Made by a program: the position numbers and the translations under genes
Source: JAJFUV01 sp964561215
GTDB taxonomy: Bacteria > Acidobacteriota > Terriglobia > Bryobacterales > Bryobacteraceae
DNA: 64,000 nucleotides
Assembly: GCA_964561215.1 (NCBI GenBank)
Contig: CAZLOS010000010.1
Coordinates: forward strand, 1 to 64,000
Direction: 5' to 3'
The notes under the pieces: model-generated
Databases searched by the model: none
What the model saw: the letters and a program-made list of their open reading frames with translations, nothing else
Told to the model about the DNA's origin: nothing
Shown: positions 40,542 to 48,730 of the stretch, in pieces
Layout: every line of letters starts with the position of its first letter
How positions within the stretch are numbered: the first letter of the stretch is position 1

Positions 40542-41327
40542 CTGCGGCGCGGCTCCAGAAAAGCTTGCTCGAAAGTCTTTAACCTCGTTTTCCCCGATGA
40601 CTGCCGCATATGCGGGGCTCCCCTGACGGATCTGACAAGGATCCCGGTGTGCGGGAAGTGCCTGGAAGCGCCCCAGCCGCTCAATGCCGAGTACTTCTGC
40701 CGCTCGTGCCGCACGCCTTTCGCGACGCCCTACCCGCTTGATGAAGACGGGCGCTGCGGCCTATGCCGCGCGGGCCTGAACCAGTTCGATTCCGCTTACG
40801 CGTATTCGTCTTACGACGGAGCCATGCGCGAGTTGATTCATCTGTTCAAGTACGACCGCGTGCGGCCGCTGGCCACCGTGCTGGGCGGATTCCTGAGTGC
40901 GGCCCTGCCGCGGGAGGAACGCTTCGACATGCTCGTGCCGATGCCGCTCCACTGGGTGAGGCGCTGGCGGCGGGGCTTCAACCAATCCTATCTGCTCGCG
41001 CGGGATCTGGCGCGGCGCACCGGGATTCCCATGGCTAACGCGCTGCGCCGCAGACGATCCACTGCGTCCCAGGCGTCTTTGAGCCGCGCCGCGCGGCGCC
41101 GGAACGTGCGCGGAGCTTTCGAACTGCGGCGGGGCGTGGACGCGCGCGGCCTGCGCGTGCTTCTTCTGGACGATGTTCTCACTACGGGAGCCACGGCCAA
41201 CGCCTGCGCGGCGGTGCTCAAGCGCGCGGGCGCGAGTTCGGTGGCGGTATTAACGCTGGCGCGCGCCGACCGGCGCGTCTTCGACCCCGTGGCGGAACCG
41301 GTTCTTTTGGTGGGAGGTGAAGGATAG
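40542..41327 (+). CDS. comF: ComF family phosphoribosyltransferase-like protein (start unclear)
   Basis: The frame encodes an N-terminal zinc-ribbon (PDDCRICGAPL, CGKC, CRSC, CGLC) and a phosphoribosyltransferase-type domain: LIHLFKYDRVRPLATVLGGF, LVPMPLHWVRRWRRGFNQ and the PRPP-binding VLLLDDVLTTGATANA. ComF takes part in DNA uptake. The first Cys pair begins near 40602, yet no ATG, GTG or TTG exists in frame between the upstream stop (40497) and it. The only near-start codon is CTG 40542; the first conventional start is GTG 40647, which would cut off the first Cys pair. The HNH gene abuts its stop. Confidence 0.72.
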   Translation: MRRGSRKACSKVFNLVFPDDCRICGAPLTDLTRIPVCGKCLEAPQPLNAEYFCRSCRTPFATPYPLDEDGRCGLCRAGLNQFDSAYAYSSYDGAMRELIHLFKYDRVRPLATVLGGFLSAALPREERFDMLVPMPLHWVRRWRRGFNQSYLLARDLARRTGIPMANALRRRRSTASQASLSRAARRRNVRGAFELRRGVDARGLRVLLLDDVLTTGATANACAAVLKRAGASSVAVLTLARADRRVFDPVAEPVLLVGGEG

Positions 41328-41855
41328 ATGGAGGCTGCCGGACGTATCGAGAGGCCCGTACTGGTGCTGAACGCGAGTTTCGAGCCGATTAACGTGTGCG
41401 CCGCGCGCCGCGCCCTGGTGCTGGTCCTCAAGGGTGTGGCCTCGGCCGAGGAAACCTCACCCCAAAATGTCCGCTCGTCCCGCGCGGTCTTCCGTTTGCC
41501 TTCGGTGATCCGCCTGCTCGAATACCGCCGCATCCCGCACCAGGCGCGTGCCCTGTCGCGCAAGAACATTCTCATGCGCGACCGTTACACCTGCCAGTAC
41601 TGCCAGCGCACCCTGCCCGGCTCGGACCTGACGCTCGATCACGTCATTCCGCGCTCCCGCGCCGGTGAAACCAGCTGGGAAAACCTGGTCGCCTGCTGCC
41701 ACCACTGCAACAACCGCAAAGGCAACCGGACGCCGGAAGAAGCCGGCATGAAGCTGCAACGCCAGCCGCGGCCCTTCAGCCTGCACACCAACCGCCACCT
41801 GATGCGCCTGCTCGCGCGCAGCGACGTCCAATGGCGCAAGTATCTGTTTTACTGA
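41328..41855 (+). CDS. HNH endonuclease family protein
   Basis: The 175-residue protein has an N-terminal segment VLVLNASFEPINVCAARRALVLVL and a C-terminal HNH fold: CQYC, LTLDHVIPRSRAG, ENLVACCHHCNNRKGNRTPEEAGM (two CxxC zinc pairs with DHV and N residues). This is the common bacterial HNH protein of unknown cellular role (DNA nuclease fold). Its ATG directly follows the comF TAG, so the two are co-transcribed, which hints at a link to DNA uptake or repair. Confidence 0.9.
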   Translation: MEAAGRIERPVLVLNASFEPINVCAARRALVLVLKGVASAEETSPQNVRSSRAVFRLPSVIRLLEYRRIPHQARALSRKNILMRDRYTCQYCQRTLPGSDLTLDHVIPRSRAGETSWENLVACCHHCNNRKGNRTPEEAGMKLQRQPRPFSLHTNRHLMRLLARSDVQWRKYLFY

Positions 41856-41868
41856 GCCGGGCTCCGCA

Positions 41869-42579
41869 TCAAGAGTTGCGGCGCTTCCATTCGAAGAGCA
41901 CCACGCCGGCGGCGACCGATACATTGAGCGACGAGACGTGCCCCGCCATGGGAATGCGAACCAGCCCGTCGCAATGCTTGCGCACCTGTTCGTGCAGCCC
42001 CTTGCCCTCGCCGCCCAGGACTACGGCGGTGGGCGTCGCGTAGTCGATGGCCGAATAGAGGTCGCTCGATCGCTCGTCCAGTCCATAAATCCAGAAGCCG
42101 CGCTCCTTGAGATGCTCCAGGGCGCGGTTGACGTTGCTCACGCGCACCACCGGAACGTGTTCGAGCGCGCCCGCGGCGGCCTTGCCCACCACGTCGGTTA
42201 GGCCCACGGCGCGGCGCTCCGGGATGACGACCGCCGCCGCCCCCACCGCGTCCGCCGTGCGGAGAACCGCGCCCAGGTTGTGCGGGTCCTCCACGCCGTC
42301 CAGCACCACCACCAGCCGCGCGCCGGCCGGAATGTCGCCTAACTCTTTGTATCGATGTGCCGCGCCCACTGCCACCACGCCCTGGTGCGTGCTGGTGCCG
42401 CTCATCCTATCCAGCATCGTGCGCTGTTCGAAGCGTACCGGGATTCCTCTACCGCGGCACAGGTCGATGATTTCCTGCAGCCGCGGGCCGGCGGCCCCCT
42501 GCGCCACCACTACGCGCTCGATGGGGTGGCCAGCCTGAAGCGCTTCGCGGACCGAATGTATGCCGCTGAGGGTATTCAC
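41869..42579 (-). CDS. rlmB: 23S rRNA (guanosine(2251)-2'-O)-methyltransferase RlmB
   Basis: The 236-residue SPOUT methyltransferase has an N-terminal substrate-binding domain (GIHSVREALQAG, RTMLDRMSGTSTHQGVVA) and the knotted catalytic domain with VLDGVEDPHNLGAVLRTADA, LGGEGKGL and IPMAGHVSSLNVSVAAGV. It fits RlmB, which methylates G2251 of 23S rRNA, although TrmH-like specificity cannot be fully ruled out. Its ATG overlaps the trxB TGA (42576-42579), so the genes are coupled. Confidence 0.88.
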   Translation of the reverse strand: MNTLSGIHSVREALQAGHPIERVVVAQGAAGPRLQEIIDLCRGRGIPVRFEQRTMLDRMSGTSTHQGVVAVGAAHRYKELGDIPAGARLVVVLDGVEDPHNLGAVLRTADAVGAAAVVIPERRAVGLTDVVGKAAAGALEHVPVVRVSNVNRALEHLKERGFWIYGLDERSSDLYSAIDYATPTAVVLGGEGKGLHEQVRKHCDGLVRIPMAGHVSSLNVSVAAGVVLFEWKRRNS

Positions 42580-43499
42580 GCCTGTACGCTTTGGAGGTAG
42601 CGCTCCGCCTCGATCGCCGCGCCGCAGCCGGCCGCCGCCGCCGTGATGGCCTGCCGGTAGACGCGGTCCTGGACGTCGCCGGCGTGGAAAACGCCCTCGA
42701 CGCTGGTGCGCGCGCCGCCCTTACTCACGATGTAGCCCTCGGCATCCAGCTCGATCTGGCCGCCGAAGGCGGCGGTGTTGGGAATGTGCCCGATGGCGAG
42801 AAAGAAGCCGTCTACCTCCCGGTCTGTGATTTCGCCCGTCCGCACGTTCCGCAGCCGCACGCCGGTCACGTATCCCTTCTCAACGTCGAAAACTTCTTCC
42901 ACTATCGTGTTCAGCAGGAACTTGATCTTGGGATTCCGGCGGGCGCGTTCTACCATGATGCGGGAAGCCCGGAACTGTTCCCGCCGGTGCACCACCGCCA
43001 CTTCCGAACCGAAGTGCGTGAGGAAGTTCGCTTCTTCCATGGCCGAGTCGCCGCCGCCCACCACCATGATCTTCTTGCCCCGGTAAAAGAAGCCGTCGCA
43101 GGTGGCGCAGGAACTGACACCGTGGCCGATCAGTTTCTTCTCCGATTCCAGGCCCAGCCAGCGCGCCGAAGCCCCGCTGGCGATGATCAGGGCGTTGGCC
43201 TCGATCCACTCGCCCTCGACGTTCAGCCGGAAGGGGCGCTTGGAGAGGTCGACCTCCTCGACGGCGCCGCTGAGGTACTCGGCGCCGAAGTTCAGAGCCT
43301 GCTGTTTGATGTTCTCCACCAGCGTGGGGCCTTGAATACCTTCGGGAAAGCCGGGGAAGTTCTCGACCAGAGTGGTCAGCGAGAGCTGGCCGCCGGGCTC
43401 GTTCCCGGAGACCACCAGGGGTTGAAGGCCGGCGCGCGCTGAGTAAAGGGCCGCGGTATTGCCCGCGCAGCCGGAACCTACGATGACGACGTTGCGCAT
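42576..43499 (-). CDS. trxB: Thioredoxin-disulfide reductase
   Basis: The 307-residue flavoprotein has FAD-binding VIVGSGCAGNTAALYSARAG, GGQLSLTTLVENFPGFPEGI, the redox pair in SSCATCDGFFYRGK (CATC, about residue 134), NADPH-binding VVGGGDSAMEEA and C-terminal GVFHAGDVQDRVYRQAITAA. It reduces thioredoxin with NADPH. The ATG at 43499 lies inside the right arm of a perfect 19-bp inverted repeat, with no ribosome site upstream; see the findings. rlmB follows by a 4-bp overlap. Confidence 0.94.
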   Translation of the reverse strand: MRNVVIVGSGCAGNTAALYSARAGLQPLVVSGNEPGGQLSLTTLVENFPGFPEGIQGPTLVENIKQQALNFGAEYLSGAVEEVDLSKRPFRLNVEGEWIEANALIIASGASARWLGLESEKKLIGHGVSSCATCDGFFYRGKKIMVVGGGDSAMEEANFLTHFGSEVAVVHRREQFRASRIMVERARRNPKIKFLLNTIVEEVFDVEKGYVTGVRLRNVRTGEITDREVDGFFLAIGHIPNTAAFGGQIELDAEGYIVSKGGARTSVEGVFHAGDVQDRVYRQAITAAAAGCGAAIEAERYLQSVQA

Positions 43500-43535
43500 G
43501 ATGGGTTGGACCTGCCCAGGTCCAACCCATCATGC
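43496..43535. repeat. Perfect 19-bp inverted repeat over the trxB start codon
   Basis: Left arm 43496-43514 and right arm 43517-43535 are exactly complementary over 19 bases with a 2-base centre (CC). Read as trxB mRNA, the hairpin carries the ATG at the 3' end of its descending arm, so start codon and upstream bases would be sequestered. There is no T tract after it on either strand, unlike an intrinsic terminator. Confidence 0.9.
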
Positions 43536-43574
43536 TACCACGGGAGGAGGTTAAACGTTATCTTTTGAAAGCAC

Positions 43575-44324
43575 TTACAGGACGCGCCGGCGGACGAGGC
43601 CCAAACCGAGCAGCGCGCTGCCGAGCATGACCAGGGTGGCCGGCTCGGGGACCGGGTCGACGCCATCGATGATATCGTTGCCGCAATTCGCCGAAGCAAA
43701 GTGGATGCCCCAGTTACCGGAGTTCATGTCGGAGTAAAAGCTCGAAGAAAGCGACTGCGGAATGGAAACCGTGATCTTGAATTCGGGGTTGCTGCCGGTG
43801 GCGTTCACGTTCACCGAGCCTGCGCCAAGATCCGTGAGATAGGTACTGTAGTTGCGCAGTAGGACGATCTCGTCTGGCCGGTATGCGCCGCTGTAACCGT
43901 TGAGCGCTTCAGCCGCGGTCAGCGTGCCGTTGTTGACATCGTTGATGCGATACAGATGCCCGGCAGTGACGGTATTGCCCGTCTGTCCACCATTGAGTTG
44001 CGCTCCCAGGTGGTCATTGAGCGCGACGCCGTAGGAAAGCGTCCCGCCGATGGTGAAGAACAGGTCTCCAATGTAAAATGTCTTGCCGTAGTCGGAGTAG
44101 GGAGCGATGCTGGTGTTCCCCGGGCCGTAGTTCATGTAAATGTCGGCAGTGACGCCGCTTGCGCTGACGTCAACCACGACTTTCTGGATGTCGAATCGAT
44201 CCAGCGCGCCAATTACGTCGGGGCTGCCGGCATTGAATGGATCGCTGAAGGTAAATGGGGCGGCACCCGCGATGGCTGCGAGGCCGAGCAATGCGGTGGT
44301 CAGGGAGAGACTCAGTTTCATCAT
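43575..44324 (-). CDS. PEP-CTERM sorted exported protein
   Basis: About 249 residues with an N-terminal signal peptide (LSLTTALLGLAAIAGAAPF) and a C-terminal PEP-CTERM signal: VPEPATLVMLGSALLGLGL followed by RRRVL, recognised by the exosortase sorting system. The middle is polar, beta-rich and has repeated aromatic/Asn segments (DIYMNYGPGNTS, GDLFFTIGGTLSYGV). Starts at ATG 44324 after CAGGTGA. The exosortase gene is not in the window. It is likely a surface or exopolysaccharide-associated protein. Confidence 0.85.
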   Translation of the reverse strand: MMKLSLSLTTALLGLAAIAGAAPFTFSDPFNAGSPDVIGALDRFDIQKVVVDVSASGVTADIYMNYGPGNTSIAPYSDYGKTFYIGDLFFTIGGTLSYGVALNDHLGAQLNGGQTGNTVTAGHLYRINDVNNGTLTAAEALNGYSGAYRPDEIVLLRNYSTYLTDLGAGSVNVNATGSNPEFKITVSIPQSLSSSFYSDMNSGNWGIHFASANCGNDIIDGVDPVPEPATLVMLGSALLGLGLVRRRVL

Positions 44325-44370
44325 ATTCACCTGATCAAGACTCGCATTTTCCGGAGTACCGATCGATAGA

Positions 44371-44401
44371 ATGGAAGTCATTGTGGATCCAGGACTTCCA
44401 T
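44371..44401. repeat. 9-bp inverted repeat between feoB and the PEP-CTERM gene
   Basis: ATGGAAGTC (44371-44379) and GACTTCCAT (44393-44401) are perfectly complementary, with a 13-base spacer. The element lies downstream of feoB and upstream of the PEP-CTERM gene on the minus strand. The bases after the stem (TCTATCG) are not U-rich, so it could be a weak terminator or an operator. Confidence 0.5.
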
Positions 44402-44437
44402 AGGAAGGCAGTACTGCGTGGCGGAATAGTACTAAGT

Positions 44438-46258
44438 CTATCGAAGCAGTTGATAGGCCGCGAAGGATCCGGCGTAAGCGATTGATCCCATATATAGAAA
44501 CTGAATCGCCGGCCACTTCCAACTACCCGTTTCGCGCCTCACCACCGCGATGGTGGAAATACACTGCATGGCGAAGGCGAAGAACACGAGCAGGCTGACG
44601 GCGCCCGCTGGGGAGAGATCCATATGGATGGCTTTCTGAAGTCCGAGCGAGCGCGCATCTGCGTCCATGCCATAGATCGTCCCCAAGGTGCCCACAATCA
44701 CCTCCCGGGCTGCCAGGGACGTGATGAGGCCGATCCCGATCTTCCAGTTGAATCCCAGCGGCCGGATCGCGGGTTCGACGGTGCGGCCCAGTTCCCCGGC
44801 CAGGCTGTCTTCGATAGGCGGTGCCACACCGTCTTTGAGCGGCAGGTGCGCCAGTGCCCACAGCAATACGGAGACTCCCAGGATGACCGTGCCGGCTCGC
44901 CGCAGAAAGACCTTGGTGCGGTCTAGCAACCTCAGGCCGATCCCGGCCGGAGTGGGCCAGCGGTACGGCGGCATCTCGAGCACAAAGGAAGCCGATTCGC
45001 TCTTCAGGATCGAACTCTTCAGAATCCGCGCGGTGGCGAACGCAGCGGCAAAACCGAGCGCGTACAGCGCCAGCAGCGCTGCCGCCCGAGTGCCCAGCAG
45101 GGCCCCGGCGAGGGGCCGCTCGGGCATGAAGGCGGCGATGATCAGCGTATACACCGGCAGCCTGGCCGAGCAGGTCATCAGCGGCGCAATGAGGATGGTT
45201 GCGAAGCGGTCGCGCTTGTTTTCGATTGTGCGCGTGGCCAAGATGGCGGGCACGGCACAGGCGTATGCCGACAACAGGGGAATGAAGCTCTTGCCCTGCA
45301 AGCCGACGCGCGCCATCGTCCGGTCCGCGATGATCGCGGCGCGCGCCAGGTATCCGGAATCCTCGAGAACGCCGATAAACAGGAACAGGAGCAGGATCTG
45401 AGGCAGAAAAACGACCACACTGCCTACGCCGCCCCAGACGCCTTCCACGATCAGCGAGTGCCAGCCCGGGTTGGTGATGATGTGCCCCATCCATCCTCCC
45501 GACATCGTAACGAGGGCCTGCACGCCATTCATGAGCGGGCGCGCCCAGGTGAAGATGGATTGGAATACGGCAACCACGACCGTGAGGAAAATGAGCGGTC
45601 CCGCCACAGGGTGCAGAAACAGTTTGTCCAGGCGGCTGGTCCACACCGGAGGCGCGGGAGGCTGATAGGAGGCGCGGCGGCCGATCTTCGCGGCCCACTC
45701 CCGGCATTGTGGAATGTCCTGCAGCACAGGGAGTTCCACCTGGGCGGGAATACCCATCGAGCCGGCCAGGAAATCGATGATGGTTTCGACGCCGTCTCCC
45801 CGCGCGGCGCTCACCAGTGCCACGGGTGCGCCGAGTTGCCTGGCCAGCGCCTGGGTGTCCACGTCGCCGCCACGCTCGGCCAGGTCGTCCGCCATGTTCA
45901 GAACCACCAGGGCCGGCAGGCCGAGAGAGAGTACCGGCGGCGCCAGGATCAGGTGGCGGCCGAGGTTGGTCGAATCAAGAACCAGCAGAACCGCGTCCGG
46001 CCGCGCGACAGCCGGCATGCGGCCCAGCAGTACGTCCCGTGTTACCTCCTCGTCCTCCGAGCGCGGCGTCAGGCTGTACACGCCAGGCAGGTCGATCAGC
46101 GTCACCACGCGCCCATCCGCCAGCCGCGATTCGCCTATATGCTGTTCGACGGTGACACCCGGGAAATTCGCCACCTTCTGCCGCAAGCCGGTGAGCCGGT
46201 TGTAGAGGGTGGATTTGCCCGAGTTCGGCGGACCGACAAGGGCCACAACCTTGGGCAT
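44438..46258 (-). CDS. feoB: Ferrous iron transporter FeoB
   Basis: The 606-residue protein has an N-terminal G domain: ALVGPPNSGKSTLYNRLTG (G1), FPGVTVEQ (G2), DLPGVYSLTPRS (G3), LNMADD (G4) and SAARGDGVE (G5 region), then a membrane part with the two Gate repeats (FLPQILLLFLFIGVLEDSGY; LITSLAAREVIVGTLGTIYG). Length is shorter than E. coli FeoB (773). FeoB imports Fe2+. It is 17 bp downstream of feoA on the same strand. Confidence 0.94.
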   Translation of the reverse strand: MPKVVALVGPPNSGKSTLYNRLTGLRQKVANFPGVTVEQHIGESRLADGRVVTLIDLPGVYSLTPRSEDEEVTRDVLLGRMPAVARPDAVLLVLDSTNLGRHLILAPPVLSLGLPALVVLNMADDLAERGGDVDTQALARQLGAPVALVSAARGDGVETIIDFLAGSMGIPAQVELPVLQDIPQCREWAAKIGRRASYQPPAPPVWTSRLDKLFLHPVAGPLIFLTVVVAVFQSIFTWARPLMNGVQALVTMSGGWMGHIITNPGWHSLIVEGVWGGVGSVVVFLPQILLLFLFIGVLEDSGYLARAAIIADRTMARVGLQGKSFIPLLSAYACAVPAILATRTIENKRDRFATILIAPLMTCSARLPVYTLIIAAFMPERPLAGALLGTRAAALLALYALGFAAAFATARILKSSILKSESASFVLEMPPYRWPTPAGIGLRLLDRTKVFLRRAGTVILGVSVLLWALAHLPLKDGVAPPIEDSLAGELGRTVEPAIRPLGFNWKIGIGLITSLAAREVIVGTLGTIYGMDADARSLGLQKAIHMDLSPAGAVSLLVFFAFAMQCISTIAVVRRETGSWKWPAIQFLYMGSIAYAGSFAAYQLLR

Positions 46259-46275
46259 GATCCGCGTTTTCTCCC

Positions 46276-46560
46276 TTACTTCACGGTGGGGACGGGACGG
46301 AGGGCGATCCGGGAAGCCATGTCGGCACGCAGAGCCACTTCACTGCCGTCGACGCGGAAAACGCGAGGATCTCCACCGGGGGCGCAACAGGCGGCAAACA
46401 CGGTACTACCAGGGAGGAAGCCAAGTTCCATCAAGCGCCGGGCATCGCCTTCAGGCAGGTCGAGGCGGTCGAGAATACCTTGTTCCCCGAGTCGCAGCTC
46501 ACCCAGTGTGGCGGGCGCGCGCCGCCTTCGCCCGCAGACCTTGTTGAAACTGAGTTGCAT
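46276..46560 (-). CDS. feoA: Ferrous iron transport protein A (FeoA-like)
   Basis: The 94-residue protein has the SH3-like FeoA core: ATLGELRLGEQGILDRLDLP, ARRLMELGFLPGSTVFAACC, DPRVFRVDGSEVALRADMAS. It is a soluble helper of FeoB. The N terminus (MQLSFNKVCGRRRRA) is somewhat longer and basic. ATG 46560 lies 9 nt after the TAAACT box of a good promoter, so the transcript appears to be leaderless. feoB follows. Confidence 0.9.
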   Translation of the reverse strand: MQLSFNKVCGRRRRAPATLGELRLGEQGILDRLDLPEGDARRLMELGFLPGSTVFAACCAPGGDPRVFRVDGSEVALRADMASRIALRPVPTVK

Positions 46561-46569
46561 TACGCTATT

Positions 46570-46599
46570 AGTTTAGAACGCCCGGTTTCGCAATGTCAA
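46570..46599 (-). promoter_or_regulatory. Sigma-70-type promoter of feoAB
   Basis: Reverse-strand TTGACA (46599-46594), 18-bp spacer and TAAACT (46575-46570) form a near-consensus housekeeping promoter. The -10 ends 9 nt before the feoA ATG. The predicted start of transcription leaves two or three bases of leader. No Fur-box-like palindrome was recognised by eye. Confidence 0.75.
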
Positions 46600-46699
46600 G
46601 CCAAGAAGCCGGGGAGGGGCGTTTGTGAATCTACAAGTTGGTTGCAGAAGCCGAAACGCCAACGTGCAGCTTCGGCCCCCTCGCGACACCGGGCAAAAC

Positions 46700-46729
46700 T
46701 TGACGAAAGTGTGCAGGTATCGCTACCCT
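46700..46729 (+). promoter_or_regulatory. Promoter of the ferredoxin gene
   Basis: TTGACG (46700-46705), 18-bp spacer and TACCCT (46724-46729). It predicts a start near 46736 and a leader of about 14 nt carrying AAGGAGG (46736-46742) before ATG 46750. It is divergent from the feoAB promoter, 100 bp away. Confidence 0.6.
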
Positions 46730-46749
46730 CAAGCCAAGGAGGGGATTCC

Positions 46750-47010
46750 ATGGCTTATGTGATCGCGGAGCCTTGCATCGGGACTAAGGACACGGCCTGC
46801 GTAGATGCTTGTCCGGTGGATTGCATCCACCCGCGGAAAGACGAGGGGGGCTTCGGCGAATCGACCATGCTCTATATCGATCCGGTGGAATGCATCGACT
46901 GTGGAGCATGCGTTCCCGTGTGTCCGGTTTCCGCGATTTTCGCGCTGGACGACCTGCCGGAGAAATGGCGGGAATACGCGCAAATCAACGCCGCCCATTT
47001 TGGGCAGTAA
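46750..47010 (+). CDS. Two-cluster ferredoxin (FdxA type)
   Basis: The 86-residue protein has two cluster motifs: CIGTKDTACVDACPVDCI near the start (7Fe-type spacing, likely [3Fe-4S]) and CIDCGACVPVCPVSAIF (classic [4Fe-4S]). It carries electrons between redox enzymes. ATG 46750 follows a perfect AAGGAGG. Its neighbours are feoAB (iron import), an Rrf2 regulator and two radical SAM enzymes that need reducing power. Confidence 0.93.
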   Translation: MAYVIAEPCIGTKDTACVDACPVDCIHPRKDEGGFGESTMLYIDPVECIDCGACVPVCPVSAIFALDDLPEKWREYAQINAAHFGQ

Positions 47011-47101
47011 CGTTACAGATGTTTCCGGGATGTCTTTCGGAAATCGGAGACGAAACTCGCCAAATGCGCGTTTTTTGCTTTGCGCGAGTGTAAGCCGGAC
47101 C

Positions 47102-47107
47102 TACAAT
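47102..47107 (+). promoter_or_regulatory. -10 box of the Rrf2 gene (leaderless)
   Basis: TACAAT is followed by six bases (AGGACC) and ATG 47114, so transcription would begin at or next to the start codon. No convincing -35 was seen; TTTGCG at 47079-47084 has the right spacing but poor match. Confidence 0.4.
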
Positions 47108-47113
47108 AGGACC

Positions 47114-47617
47114 ATGAAGGTGAGTGCCCAGGAGGAGTACGGGCTGCGCTGCCTCATGCAGATGGCTCGTAATGGGGCGGAAGCAAGCCTGAGTATTCCG
47201 GAAATCAGCCGCGCGGAAGGGTTGTCGGCCCCGAATGTTGCGAAGCTGATGCGGGTTTTGCGGTTGGGTGGGCTGGTGTCCAGCGTGAGGGGTCAGGAAG
47301 GCGGCTATGTATTGGCGAGGCCTCCGGAGAACATCACCCTGGATCAGGTGATCGAGGTCCTGGGCGAGCCGCTGTTCAGTGCAAGATTCTGCGAGCAGCA
47401 CACGGGGGCGGAGCGCACGTGCGCCCACCGCCGCGATTGCTCCGTGCGACCCGTTTGGATCAGTCTCCAGCGCCGGGTAAACGATGTGCTGGCCCGAACC
47501 AGCTTGCGAGACCTGCTCCACGACGAGGAGGAAGTGGCTGAATGGGTTTCCCGCTTTGAATCTAACGGCAGCCGAGGGAACCGCAATACCCTGACCGGCG
47601 CGTCGCATAACAGTTGA
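47114..47617 (+). CDS. Rrf2 family transcriptional regulator with cluster-type cysteines
   Basis: The 167-residue protein has the Rrf2 winged helix (VSAQEEYGLRCLMQMARN, SIPEISRAEGLSAPNVAKLM, GLVSSVRGQEGGYVLARPPE) and three cysteines (FCEQHTGAERTCAHRRDC) positioned like the [2Fe-2S] ligands of IscR/NsrR. It probably senses iron-sulfur status or nitric oxide and controls nearby Fe-S genes. It lies between the ferredoxin gene and a radical SAM gene, and starts at its own -10. Confidence 0.9.
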   Translation: MKVSAQEEYGLRCLMQMARNGAEASLSIPEISRAEGLSAPNVAKLMRVLRLGGLVSSVRGQEGGYVLARPPENITLDQVIEVLGEPLFSARFCEQHTGAERTCAHRRDCSVRPVWISLQRRVNDVLARTSLRDLLHDEEEVAEWVSRFESNGSRGNRNTLTGASHNS

Positions 47618-47662
47618 CGGAAGCGGACGGCGGGGCGGCGCAGGCGCGGACCGAGAGGCGCG

Positions 47663-48730
47663 ATGACCACACTCGAGAACGTCCTCGCCCGGTACACGCG
47701 GGTGGGGGATTTGTGGGAGAAGCTCGACGAACGAAGAATCCGCTGTCATGCCTGCGGGCATGAATGCCCGATTTTCGAGGGGCAGGCCGGCGTCTGCAAG
47801 GTGAGGCGGAACCAGGAGGGCCGTCTGATGGTCCCCTGGGGGTATGTCAGCGGCGCGCACTGCGATCCGATCGAGAAGAAGCCCTTCTATCACGTGGCGC
47901 CGGGGTCGGCGGCTTTCAGCTTTGGCATGTTGGGCTGCGGCCTGCACTGTTCCTATTGCCAGAACTGGATCACATCGCAGGCCCTGCGCGATCCGGACGC
48001 CGTCGCGGGCGCCATCCGCGCCACGCCGGAGGGCTTGGTCCGCCAAGCACTGGCGGATGGCGCCAGATTCATGGTCAGCACTTACAACGAGCCGCTGATC
48101 ACGGCGGAATGGGGAGTCGCCATCTTTCAGGCGGCGCGCGAGGTGGGAATGGCCACCGGATTTGTGAGCAATGGCAACGCCACGAAAGAAGTGCTCGAGT
48201 ACCTGCGGCCCCACCTGGATCTTTACAAGGTGGATCTGAAGAGCTTCTCCGACGCGCAATATCGCCGGCTGGGAGGTCGCCTCGGGCCGATCCTCGACAG
48301 CATCCAGCGGATCCACGACATGGGTTTCTGGCTCGAAGTGGTTACCCTGGTGGTACCGGGGTTCAACGATTCCAGCTCCGAGCTGGGCCAGATTGCGGCA
48401 TTCTTGTGCAGTGTTTCACCCGACATCCCGTGGCACGTCACGGCGTTTCACAGTGATTACAAAATGTCACAAGTCGGAGATACGCCGGTCCAGACCTTGG
48501 AGCGAGCGGTGAAGATCGGACGCGCTGCCGGGCTGCGTTATGTGTACGCAGGCAACGCGCCGGGGCTGGTGGGCGAGTGCGAGAACACGTTCTGCCCGAA
48601 CTGCGGCAAGCGTCTGGTGCGCCGCCGCGGATACCATATCCTGGAAAATCTGGTCACGGCCGAGGGCCGCTGCCCGAAGTGCCAGACGAGCATCGCGGGG
48701 CGCTGGAAAGCGCCCGTGGTCAAGACTTAA
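47663..48730 (+). CDS. AmmeMemoRadiSam-type radical SAM protein (AmrS-like)
   Basis: The 355-residue protein has the AmrS layout: CHACGHECPIFEGQAGVCKV near the N terminus, radical SAM cluster motif GCGLHCSYCQNW (CxxxCxxC, about residue 97), STYNEPLI, DLKSFSD, TLVVPGFNDSSSEL and a C-terminal CPNC/CPKC zinc ribbon (FCPNCGKRL, GRCPKCQTS). The companion Memo and AMMECR1 genes are not in the window. Product is unknown for the family. Its end overlaps the convergent radical SAM gene by 11 bp. Confidence 0.85.
   Translation: MTTLENVLARYTRVGDLWEKLDERRIRCHACGHECPIFEGQAGVCKVRRNQEGRLMVPWGYVSGAHCDPIEKKPFYHVAPGSAAFSFGMLGCGLHCSYCQNWITSQALRDPDAVAGAIRATPEGLVRQALADGARFMVSTYNEPLITAEWGVAIFQAAREVGMATGFVSNGNATKEVLEYLRPHLDLYKVDLKSFSDAQYRRLGGRLGPILDSIQRIHDMGFWLEVVTLVVPGFNDSSSELGQIAAFLCSVSPDIPWHVTAFHSDYKMSQVGDTPVQTLERAVKIGRAAGLRYVYAGNAPGLVGECENTFCPNCGKRLVRRRGYHILENLVTAEGRCPKCQTSIAGRWKAPVVKT

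Noticed and set aside
40481..40624. ATG at 40481 considered as the ComF start
   Set aside because: It opens a different frame that ends in a TGA near 40624 and does not encode the zinc-binding Cys residues.
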